Shown here piece by piece: positions 47,166-59,100 of a stretch of 64,000 nucleotides of DNA. The stretch is from Oscheius dolichura (lineage: Eukaryota > Nematoda > Chromadorea > Rhabditida > Rhabditidae): assembly GCA_932521035.1 (NCBI GenBank), contig OW051497.1, positions 7,316,001 to 7,380,000 of the forward strand. The letters run 5' to 3'. The notes below the pieces were generated by a model, which worked only from the letters and a program-made list of their open reading frames with translations, made no database searches and was not told the DNA's origin. Position numbers and translations under genes: made by a program. How positions within the stretch are numbered: position 1 is the first letter of the stretch; every line of letters begins with the position of its first letter.

Positions 47166-50100
47166 GTTTGTTTTTTTATTTAGTTTTAACGTGATTGATT
47201 GCGTTTTCAGTTGCCGTCACCGATGCGTTTGAAGAAGCTCATATTGCCCACGCTAAAAAGAAGAAGAAGGGCTTGAAGAAGAGAAGCAAGAAGGACAAGG
47301 TAGAAATCAAGATCACTTCTCCGTTCGATACTGTGGAATTCTTTGAACAGCCCAAGAAGACCGAACCTTTATTAGAAGTCAATATATCTCGTCAGCGCTC
47401 GGTGTCTGGTACGACAATTGTTTATTTTTATTGGTTGGTTTCAGGTTCAAATGACTTACATGTGGAAGTGGATATAGAAGCTGGTGAAGAAATTGCAACC
47501 ACCGACGCTGTTGTAGACCTGTGCTTTTTCGATTTTGATGAGGCAGAACTGAGCATCTATGAAGATGAATACAGTGAAGCAGAGAGCTTGATTGAAGTTG
47601 ACGTTTTACTGGATTCGATCTCCGAGGAAGACGGCATTGAGTTGTTCCCACCAATGAGCGCTGAACAAGTATCACTTTGCCCTTTAAGTAATTTTATGTG
47701 TTTAAGGCTGTTGCAACCACAGTGCAGCTGGCGTCTGCTACTGCTGATGTCACCAGGAATATTGATGAAATGAAGTTCGGTGCTAAAGACGAGATCGAAC
47801 AGGCTGTTGCTTTAGAAGATCATGAACTTGTGGAATTCACTGCATCTCCTCCAGGTAGTTTTTAAGTACAATCTAAGCAACGATGCATTTCAGAACCGTT
47901 CATTCAATCAATTCTCGAAAATCCGTCTTCTCCTAGTTTCAAGAGCTTCTCCGATAGCGTCTTGTTAAAATGCATTGCTGCAGAAGACATTCGTGAAGCG
48001 CAATGGTTCAAAAATGGAATGGCTATTGTCACAAGTGAACATATTAAAATTGAAGTCAACGGGAACGAGACCACGCTATCCCTACCAACATTTAGTGTCT
48101 TCCATCTAGGGACATATCACGTTGTCGTGGATGGTGTAGGCAGTACTCCAGCAAAGGTCGCGGCAGAAGTCAAACCTGTCTTTTTGAAAAAGTTTGTTTT
48201 CCCTCTACTGTTATAGATAAATTATTTTAGGCCATCACCTACTATTCTCCATCAGAAGGAGAAACATTTGGATTTAGCTATACCTTTTGCTGCATACCCT
48301 ATACCGGAGGTATCAGTGCTTCATAGAGGAGAGGCCGATAAGTTGAACCATCATATGGAGGTGTATGATGACCTGGTCTCTATCCGCATTCTGAATGTCC
48401 AGCAGGAGGATGAAGGAGAAATTTCTGTTACTATCAAAAATGACATAGGCGAAGACACAGCGTCATTCTATCTGAGGATAGTGAAGACACTACCAGCTCC
48501 AAGATACATCCAACTGGTCAAAGTAACTGCAACTACAGCGACCATTAAATGGGTGCCGCCGCCACATTGCGAGGATGAAACAATCACTTATAATGTGGAG
48601 AGAAAAACAATTGAAAGCGGACGATGGAGGAAGATGAGGCAGACCAACAAAATGACTTATGAAGCCGAAGAACTTGTTCCTAATGAGGTCTATGCATTCC
48701 GAGTAGTCCCTGTAAACGAGCACGGAGAAGGAATTCCAAGCGCTGCGGTTGATGTGCAAACTTTGGAAGATGAAGAAGCTCCCGCCGTCGACTTTGAATT
48801 TCTTGTTCCACCTTCGTTTGATGAACTCAGCGAAGAGAAAGTTTCGAAATTGGTGAAACTACCACCACGCAAAATTGGAGAAGAAGAAGAAGAACTTGGG
48901 GAGACTGGAGAACAAAAGGAAACTCCAGAGCCAGAGAAGAAGAAGGTACGGAGAAAGAAGGTTAAGGAGGCGGCGACACAACAACAGGATATTACCGAAG
49001 CAACCCGAGAAACAGCCGAAGTGATTTCTGAAGTTGCGATTATGGTTGCGGAAACAACTCATGAGATCGAAAGAAAAGAAGGAAAAGAGGAACAAACCAC
49101 ATTGACAGTGGAGACAGTGGATATCAATGAGGAGGACGAAAAGAAAACAATAGAAGAATCCATTGCGGAAGCCGCCAAAAAAATGATAGAAAAAGATGAA
49201 GTTGCAGAAGCGACAACAACAGTAAAGAAAAAGAAGATCACAAAAACAAAGCAGGAAAAAATCGAAGAGAAGGACAGAGTCAAAGAGGAGATTGAAGCCG
49301 TGACCATGGAAAAAACAGAAGTTTATAAGAGAGAAGCGACTCTACAGATCAAGGAAGAGAAGGAAGAGGTCAAGCTTATAACCGCCGAATTAGAAAAGGT
49401 CGAAACAAGCACCGAAGAACAGAATGAGACGAAGGCCGTGTCAAAGAAAGAGGAAAACGCCAACAAGACAGAAAAAGAGAAAATCGAGAAATCTGAGGCG
49501 GCGAAGGCAGGAAAAGCAGAAACAGAAAGGAAGGAAAAATTGGAGCAAGCCGAAAAGGAAAAGGGCAGGAAAGAAAACCCCGAAAAGGTCAAGGCCGAAA
49601 CGAAGAAGACTGAGAAGGTGAAGACCGACAAGGCTGAGAATGAGAAGACCGAGAAAGAGAAAGCTGAGAAGGAGAAGGCCGATAAGGCTGAGAAGGCTGA
49701 GAAGGAGAAGGCCGACAAGGCTGAGAATGAGAAGGCCGACAAGGATAAGACCGACAAGTCCAAACTCGAGAAGGAGAAGGCCGACAAGGCTGAGAAGGAG
49801 AAGGCTGAGAAGGACAAGGCTGAGAAGGACAAGGCTGAGAAGGAGAAGGCCGAGAAGGAGAAGGCTGAGAACGACAAGGCTGAGAAGCTGAAGCTCGAGA
49901 AGGAGAAGACCGACAAGGCTGAGAAGGACAAGACTGACAAGCTGAAGCTCGAGAAGGAGAAGGCCGAGAAAGAGAAGGCCGAGAAGGACAAGGCTGAGAA
50001 GGACAAGACCGACAAGGCTGAGAAGGAGAAGGCCGACAAGGCTGAGAAGGAGAAGGCTGAGAAGGACAAGGCTGACAAGCTGAAGCTCGAGAAGGAGAAG

Positions 50101-53100
50101 GCCGAGAAGGAGAAGGCCGAGAAGGACAAGGCTGAGAAGGACAAGACCGACAAGGCTGAGAAGGAGAAGGCTGAGAACGACAAGGCTGAGAAGGACAAGA
50201 CTGACAAGCTGAAGCTCGAGAAGGAGAAGACCGAGAAGGACAAGGCTGAGAAGGACAAGACCGACAAGGCAGAGAAGGAGAAGGCCGACAAGGCTGAGAA
50301 GGACAAGACTGACAAGCTGAAGCTCGAGAAGGAGAAGGCCGAGAAGGACAAGGCTGAGAAGGACAAGACCGACAAGGCAGAGAAGGAGAAGGCTGAGAAA
50401 GAGAAGGCCGAGAAGGACAAGGCCAAGACCGACAAGGCTGAGAAGGAGAAGGCTGAGAACGACAAGGCTGAGAAGCTGAAGCTCGAGAAGGAGAAGACCG
50501 ACAAGGCTGAGAAGGACAAGACTGACAAGCTGAAGCTCGAGAAGGAGAAGGCTGAGAAGGCTGAGAAGGAGAAGACTGACAAGCTGAAGCTCGAGAAGGA
50601 GAAGGCCGAGAAAGAGAAGGCCGAGAAGGACAAGGCTGAGAAGGACAAGACCGACAAGGCTGAGAAGGAGAAGGCCGACAAGGCTGAGAAGGAGAAGGCT
50701 GAGAAGGACAAGGCTGACAAGCTGAAGCTCGAGAAGGATAAGGCCGAGAAGGACAAGGCTGAGAAGGACAAGACCGACAAGGCTGAGAAGGAGAAGGCTG
50801 AGAAAGAGAAGGCCGAGAAGGACAAGGCCAAGACCGACAAGGCTGAGAAGGAGAAGGCTGAGAAGGACAAGGCTGAGAAGCTGAAGCTCGAGAAAGAGAA
50901 GGCCGACAAGGCTGAGAAGGCTGAAAAGGAGAAGACCGAGAAGGCCAAGACCGACAAGGCTGAGAAGGACAAGGCTGAGAAGCTGAAGCTCGAGAAGGAG
51001 AAGACCGACAAGTCCAAACTCGAGAAGGAGAAGGCCGACAAGGCTGAGAAGGACAAGACTGACAAGCTGAAGCTCGAGAAGGAGAAGGCCGAGAAGGAGA
51101 AGGCTGAGAAGGACAAGGCTGAGAAGCTGAAGCTCGAGAAGGAGAAGGCCGACAAGGCTGAGAAGGACAAGACTGACAAGCTGAAGCTCGAGAAGGAGAA
51201 GGCCGAGAAGGAGAAGGCTGAGAAGGACAAGGCTGAGAAGCTGAAGCTCGAGAAAGAGAAGGCTGAGAAGGAGAAGACCGACAAGGCTGAGAAGGCTGAG
51301 AAGGCTGAAAAGGAGAAGACCGAGAAGACCAAGACCGACAAGGCTGAGAAGGAGAAGGCCGACAAGGCTGAGAAGGAGAAGGACGACAAGGCTCAAAAGG
51401 AAAAAGCAGAGAAGGAGAAGAAGGAGAAGGCTGAGGAGGTTGCTGAGAGGCAGAAACCTATGGTAGAAGCCGAGATACCCCCAGAGAAGAAAGGCGAAGC
51501 TGGAAAACCTGCGAAGAAACTCGTAAAGAAAAAGAAGGCTCCGGTTCCTGAGTCGGAGCTGGCGGACGTTTCCGTTACCTCCGATATTGTTCCGTCAGAT
51601 GATGATAGGACCATAAAAGCTGTGGAGGAGATGGACGAGGATTCGTCTTATGAAACTGCCTCTGTTTCTCTTTCGACTGTTTTGTCAGCTGACGAGAGCA
51701 TATCCTCGGTTATTTCTGAACCGGAAGACGTTGTTGTTACAGATTGTAAACAACCAGCGATATTCAATATCGTCTTTTCTCGTTCTCCTCAAACTGTGAA
51801 GTGGTTCAGAAACGGTCGTGAGCTTTTGTCTCTCTATGAGAAGTTAACCATCACAACAATAGAAAGGAAGTCAACCTTAATTATTAAGAAGATAACAAGA
51901 ACAGACCTTGGCAAAATTTCTGTGGAGATTGATAGAGTCTTCACCGACGTGGGCACTTTGTCTATGAAGATACCTCCACAGTTGACTGTGGAGCAGAAGA
52001 GTTTCACCGTCCATGCTGGCAAGCCTCTTGACTTTAAAGTGAACTTTGACGGATTCCCTGAACCGCGGCTGGATTTGATGCTAAATGAAAAGGAATTGAA
52101 ACAACAAGCCGATGTTAGCATCTACGACGATTTTATATCGGTTCGTATAAAGAACTTGAAGGCCAGTGACAGTGGAACTATTTCTTTCGCTGCTTTCAAC
52201 GATCACGGAAGTGCAGTTTTGGATATCCCTCTGACTGTAATTGACGTGCCCGATGCTCCCCAAGATCTTCGCATGGTTAAAGTCTCATCTTCCTCAGCCA
52301 AAATTGAATGGGATCGTCCTTCTTCCGACAATGGTGATAAAATCGTGGAATATCTCATTGAGCGTAAGACTGCTGATATTCCTCGCTGGAGAAGTGCTGG
52401 AACAGTTCCTGCTGGAACTCTCTCCTACTTTGCCAAGGATCTCTTATCCAACGAGATCTATGCTTTCCGTGTTACTGCTATCAATTCTGTTGGTCCCGGT
52501 GCTCCAAGCAAGACAGTGGATGTGGAAACACCTGAAGGTGGGCTAATTTTTGTGATCCGTAGGTAAAATGCACATATTGCTCATCCCCCTCGTAAGCACA
52601 TGCTCACTGATGTTCGAGCGAACACTTTTTTAAAGTAAAGACAATTTCGCAGGCTTTTCACGAGCATATTTAACAAGCGATCTGCGTAACTGGCTGAGAT
52701 TCTGTTGTAGCGCGAGGCTTGAGGACTGCTTGCGTCCCGCGGCGGCTTCGATAGAGCCGACCCCGTCCGCCCCCGATGTTTGCCGAGCGTGTATAGCTAT
52801 GCACTATATTCCAGCTAATCTGTAATTATGCTTTTATTCCGTTTTTTTCCCTCCTTATTTTACTTCAAAAACAAGGCTTGTTCCTGCTTTTTCAAGAAGC
52901 AATTGCTACATCCTATATTGTTTCGCAATATCGTCGAAATTTCCGTCGTAACTTATTTCCTATGAGATTTTCTCATACCGATCAAGCCTTTCGTCATTTT
53001 CCATAGCCAACTGCCAGCGTTTTCCTTTTCAATGTAGGACTTCACTTACATATCTCAAGTGCCCCAATCCTTTATGTTTCCCTAATGGCTCTTCTCCTGT

Positions 53101-56100
53101 CGTGTTTATTTTTATAAATCGTCAAAAGAAAAGAAGATCCAGCTGTTTTTTGAATTGTTATCCCTTTTTTCCCGCCTTTCAATTGAGTCAACACATTTCG
53201 GAGAGAAAAGCTCGACAATTTGTATTTCCGAGAAAACCGCATGCCTCCCTGGAAAACTCTTTGAACCCTTGTCAAGTGGCCCGCTGTTTTCAGTCTGTCG
53301 GACAGTTCTCAATGATCCTTGTCCCAATTTTGTCTTTTTATTGAGTATCAGGTTTTGAGCACTGGGACACCTCTCTTACAGCTTGCCTTAAGCACAACTT
53401 CCAGTTTGTCTAAATAAAAAACAAATGTTAGCTATGCTCATTCTCTCACCCTACAGCTGTGTAAAACCACCTCCTAGCGTACAGACTATTTTAATTTTCA
53501 AAGCATCTTCCTACTCATTAATGGGAAGAATTTCCCTCCCCTGTATATTTTAAATTTCTTAACCATTTTTGTAGTATTCTTATTGCCAAGAATGATTTTG
53601 CTACTGTAAAGGAAAACTCCCTATATAATGTTCGAGCGTAGTATCTCCATTTGTTCAAAAACAAAACTTCGCAACATATCAATACTACCGCCGCGATCTC
53701 TGCTAGAGCTCTGATCCGCATTCTACTCTATTGACCACCACTAATTTCTCGTAAAAATAGTCCAATTTGTTAAACATGTTTTATTGATTTCCCTGATCCA
53801 TCTTCTTCGACCAGCTGTCCTGCTCCTTCATGGGCAAATATTCCGTTTTATACCCCGAACTCGGTTAAGAGATGAAACAGTAAAATTATAGTGCAGCCTT
53901 CTTATTTCTATATTTCAGATGAGGCTGAATTGGAGCCAATCGAAGCAGAAACTACAATCGGTTTGTTTTTTATGCTCTTAAGAGCATTCGGTAAGTTTTT
54001 TCCTCCATTTTTACAATGTTGCACGTGCATGCTATGTGTGTCTTCTTCTTCTTTTTCTGTGTTGGTAATCCAACACAGTTTCGCGGTACTGGCCTTAATT
54101 ATTGGGGATCTCCTGTTTACACCAACGTAGCCAGATGTTACAGTTTCTTCAACAGCAGAACAAACACCGGCCGCAAATGCTTCTAACAACGGTAAGCACG
54201 TGAGGGAAAGAAGTGATTTTCGAGGATGACTTTTGTTCCAAATGAGGTTCCGACACGTTTGGCCAAAAGTACAAAAGATCTTTTTTTTATAAATCACTGG
54301 GTTACATTAGTTTCAGAAGGGCAAAAAGCTGTGCAGCAAGCAGGAGAAGCTGAACAGAAATCTGCCGATGGTGGCGAAATTGCTGAGATTGAGAGCGAGA
54401 AACCAGTGGAGGAACGTCAAGGACCGCGAACACCATCGGGAAAAAGGAGATTGACGAAAAATTTAAACATCAAGGACCAAGGCACCGATGAGGAGTTCTT
54501 CTACGAAAGCACCGAAGAGGCTGTTCCGGAACAAAAAGGTACATTTGAAGATATAAGTGACACGCAACCAGAGGAGGCAGGGGAAATCATCAAACCACCG
54601 GGAATTCGAGAGAAAATTAGCAAGAAAAAGGCAGCGAAAGGTGTTTCACAGCAGGGAGTGCCAAACAAAGGTGATCTTCAACCGGAAAAAGGAGAGAAAA
54701 GTATCAAACGTCCGGGAGAGAATGAAGGAGAGAATGGTATCAAGCAGAAGAAGAAAGGAAGGCACGTTCCTATCCCGGCAGAATCTGAGGCAAGTGCTAG
54801 TGAGTCGGGCGAGACAACCGGAGGCCTGCCGCGTCCCAAAATAGAAGAGAATGATAGCGTCCCTAGGGGAGAGGGAGATACAGAACTCGCGCCGTCGGAT
54901 GAAGGAGAGAAAAGTACCAAACGTCCGAAGGATAAAGAAAAACGAGTATCTCATCCAGGAAGTGCTGAAAAAAGTGTCACGGTGCCGGAAAAGGTAGAGA
55001 GGAGTGTCATGCAACCGGAAGTGACAGGACAAAGTACCACTCTCCTGGAAGGCGGAGAGGCAACTGTCTCTCATCCGAATGAGGCAGAAAAAACTACCAC
55101 ACGCAGGAAAAAGGTGGCAGATGATGGAGAGAAAATTACGAAGCATCCGAAAATGGCGGAGAAAGGTATCCCAACTACGGATAAAATGGAGAAAACCGGG
55201 GCGCAACTTGAAGTTCCAATGGAAAGTATCTCGCAAATAAAAGGAGAGAAAGGTTTGCCACAACCGGAAGATGGAGAGAAAGTTATCATACAACCAGAAG
55301 TAACGAAGAAAACCCTCGCTCGTTTGGAAGAGGGAGATCAGAGTCATTCCTTGTCGGACGAAGGAGAGAAAATTATCAAGCATCCGAAAAAGAAAGGAAA
55401 GCGTGTTCCTATCCCGGGAGAATCTGAGGCTAGTGCTACTGAGTCGGATGCGACAACTCGACGTCTCCCTCATCTGGAAATGGGAGAGGATGACATCCAT
55501 CTTCCAATAGAGCATGGGCAGAGTATTCCGCAGCTGGAGATGTCGGATGAACCTATCCTGCCGGATCAAGGAGAGAAAGATATCACAGAGCCGGAACAAG
55601 GGAAGAAGCGCATCAAGCATCCAAAAATGGAAGTCAAGGCTCCAGCTCAACTGGAGGTCCCCGAAGAAATTGTCCGAGTTCCGGAAATGGAGAAGGATGA
55701 AGGAGAGAAAAGTACGAGGCAGCCCGCAAAGAAAGGAAAACATGTTCCTCATCTAGGAGGATCTGAAAAACGTGTCACACAGTTCGAAGAAGGAGAGAAA
55801 GATATCACAGATTTGGATGTGACAATGGGAAGTACCGCCCTTCTGGAAGAGGACGCGGCTATGAAGAAAGGAGACAAGCGCTTCAAAAAGGGAGAAAATG
55901 GAGCCTCACGCCCGGATGAAACAGGAAACAGTGCTGCAGAACTGGAAGGAGAGAAAGTTATCAAACTTCCGGAAGTGGATCAAGGAAGTACTGCTTATCC
56001 GGAAGAGGGGGAGAAAAGAAGCAAGTCGCCAAAAAGGAAAGGAAAAAGGGATGTACCACAGGGAAATGAAAATCTGTCTCATTCGGAAGAGGGAGAAAAC

Positions 56101-59100
56101 AGTGTTTCCCTATCGGACCAAGGAGAGAAAAGTATCAAGCATCCGAAAAAGAAAGGAAAACATATCTCTCAACCGGAAGAGACTAAGAAAAGTGGCATAC
56201 AACCGGATGAAGGAGAGAAAAGTATCACACATTCGGAAATGGCAAACGATGGTATCTCACATGGTGGAGAAAACGATTCCACTGTGTCGGATGAAGGAGA
56301 GAGAAGTATCCAGCATCCGCAACGGGGAGAAGGGGGTACCCTGCTAGCAGAAGTAACAGGTGAAAATATCCCAATTCTGGATGAAGGAGAGAAACGTATC
56401 AAGCATCTGGAAGAAGGAGAGACGAGTATCCCACAATCAAAAGAGGCAAAGAAAAAGGCTGATTTTTCAGAAGGAGAGAAGTCTTTCCAACAAACAGAGC
56501 CCGTTGGCTCGCTCGTGGTGGAATCCTCTTCACAAGAATCGCTACTGACGAAGGATGAGAAGGCAGAAAAAACAGGAGAAGATAAGAAGAAGGAGGAAAC
56601 TGAGATACTGGACAAAAGGTTGAAAAAGAAACCTGAGAAGGGAAAGACCGCCAAGTCGATTAAAGGAAAGCAGGAAGAACATGCAGACGACTTCTATGCT
56701 GAGCAAAACAAAAACGTCAGGATGGAGTCTCAAGACGAGTTCGCTATGGCGCAGTTTACACCTGGAGAGAAATCATTGGAACTGGGATCTGCAAAATACT
56801 CTGAAAAGAGTAAACGCTTCACATTTGATACACCCTCGGAAGATAAAGAGACGGAAGGAGTTTTTACAGAAAAATCGGCAGCTGAAAGAGAGACAGATGA
56901 ATATTCCGAACAAACAAAGAATTTGAAAAGGCGCGGCAAAGGAGCGAAGGCGGAGACCGAAGAAACCTTGAAGGAGAAGGGGAAGCAGCAAAAGGAAGCT
57001 TCGGAATACGCGGAGAAGACAAAGAATTTGAAAAAGAAGAAAGGCGAAGAGAAGGAAGACGCTGTGAAATCTATTCAAGAGAAGGGCGAACCACTAAAGG
57101 AGTCGACAGAATATGCCGAAAGGACCAAGAATTTAAGAAGAAAAGAAAAAGAACAAAGCGAAGAAGTTGAGGAAGTCATCAGTGAAAAAGGAGAAGCTCA
57201 ACGCGACACATCTGAATATGCGGAGAGAACCAGGAACCTAAAGAAACACGGAAAAGGAGATCGCCAGGAAGTTGAGGGTGTAATGATGGAGAAGGCTGCG
57301 GCAGAAAAGGAAGCTTCTGAATACTCGGAGAGGACAAGAAACTGGAAAAAGAAAGGAGCAGAAGACAGTGCAGACGTTGAAGGAACCATTGCTGAAAAAG
57401 GAGAAGAGCAAAAAGAGGCAACGGATTACTCAGAGCAGACTAAAAATCTAAAAAGACGTGGAAAACAGCACAGCCAGGGAGCAGAAGGAACAATCCAAGA
57501 GAAGACTGAGCCCCAGAAGGATTCATCTGAATATGCGGAAAAGACTAAAAATTTGAAGAAGCGTGCAAAAGAAGCTCAAGAGGAAACTGAAGGAGTGATC
57601 CAAGAAAAGACAGAGGCCGAAAAAGAAGCGTCATCTTACGCCGAAAACACAAGAAATCTTAAGAAACGTGGAAACGACGACCACGAAGATGCTGAAGGCA
57701 CAATAAAGGAGAAGGCAGATACGGAAAAAGAAGCATCCGAATATTCTGAAAGGACGAAGAATCTGAAGAAACGCGCAACTGAGGAGCAAGCAGACGTTGA
57801 AGGAGTAATGAAAGAGAAGGCGGAAGGCGAAAAGGAGGCCACTGCGTACTCTGAAAGTACTAAAGGTCTAAAGAGGCGTGGAAAGGAAGAGCGAGGAGAG
57901 GCTGAAGAGACAATAAATGAGAAAGCTGAAACTCAGAAGGACGCCTCCGAATACTCAGAAAAGACAAGCGATGTGAAGAAACGTGGAAAGGGCCAGGACG
58001 AGCACGCAGAAGGAACGATTGCAGAGAAACTTCAAGCGGAAAAGGAATCGTCTTCCTACAGCGAGAAAACTAAAAATCTAAAGAAGCGCGGAAAAGGAGA
58101 ACAGGAAGAGGTTGAAGGAACAATGAAGGAACGTGCGGACGCCGAGAAGGAGGCAACATCTTACTCTGAGAAAACCCAATGCATGAAGAATCGTGCCAAA
58201 GAAGAACAAGAACATGCCGAGGAAACAGTAAAAGAGAGGGCAGAAGCTGAAAAAGAATCCGCTGCGTATGCAGAAAAGACGAAAAACTTGAAAAAGCGTG
58301 GAAAAGATAAACATGGTGCGACTGAGGGAGTAATCAAAGGAAAGTCGGAAGCTGGGAAGGAAGCTGCAGAATATTCTGAACGGACTGAGGATCTGGAGAA
58401 ACGTGCAAATGAAGAGCTGGAAGAGGCGGAAGAGACAGTAAAGGATAAAGCAAGAGAAACGGAGTCTTCAGCCTACTGCGAAAAAACCAAAAACGTGAAG
58501 AAGAAGCGGAAAGGAAAGTCACAAGCAGAGGGAGCGGAAATGACTCTCAGAGCAGGGGGAGTATCTGAAGACCGAACGAGCTATGCAGAAGAAGAAGGAG
58601 ACTTCAGCTTCGAGGATGAGGATGATGCTGAATTGGCAGAAATAGCAGAAATGGCTCGAAGTAGACAAAACGAGAAGACAGAGTTCGCGGAGAAGACGCA
58701 AAAGAGCAAACTGAAAGGAAAGTCGCAGGAAGCGGATGTGGAACATACAGCAATGGATGCCGGAGAATCTCAAAAGGATCAAGGTAGCTATGCGGAGAAG
58801 AACAAGGACACCTCCCTTAAACGAAAGGAAGCACGTGAAGACGCCGAAATAGGAATGAAGGAGAAAGGCAAAGCATTGGATAAAACTGCGTATGCTGAGA
58901 AGAACAAAAAGGAGAAGCTGAAAGCAGATGAAACCCGTGGCGACGCTGAGTACGCCGCTGGAGAAAAGGCGGAGGCAGAAAAAGAACAATCAGAATACGC
59001 TGAGAAAACTACAGATATTCAACAGAGAGGAAAAGAGGCTGCAGGGGAAGCAACAACGTCTCTAAAGGATAAATCAAAACAGAAGAAAGGGAAGGCGTCT

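Noticed and set aside
47166..47194. Stop codon at the end of the giant open frame as the protein C-terminus
   Set aside because: The final codons are intron sequence (GTTTGT...TTTTCAG). Splicing to 47211 restores a frame leading to Ig and Fn3 domains. The same reasoning applies to the stops at 52566 and 60804.
52600..52630. tRNA B-box-like sequence (GTTCGAG) in the long intron
   Set aside because: It is part of a short palindrome without an A box, acceptor stem or anticodon arm.
53072..53721. Short open frames in the long intron
   Set aside because: Below 85 codons, both strands, no domain, AT-rich intron composition.
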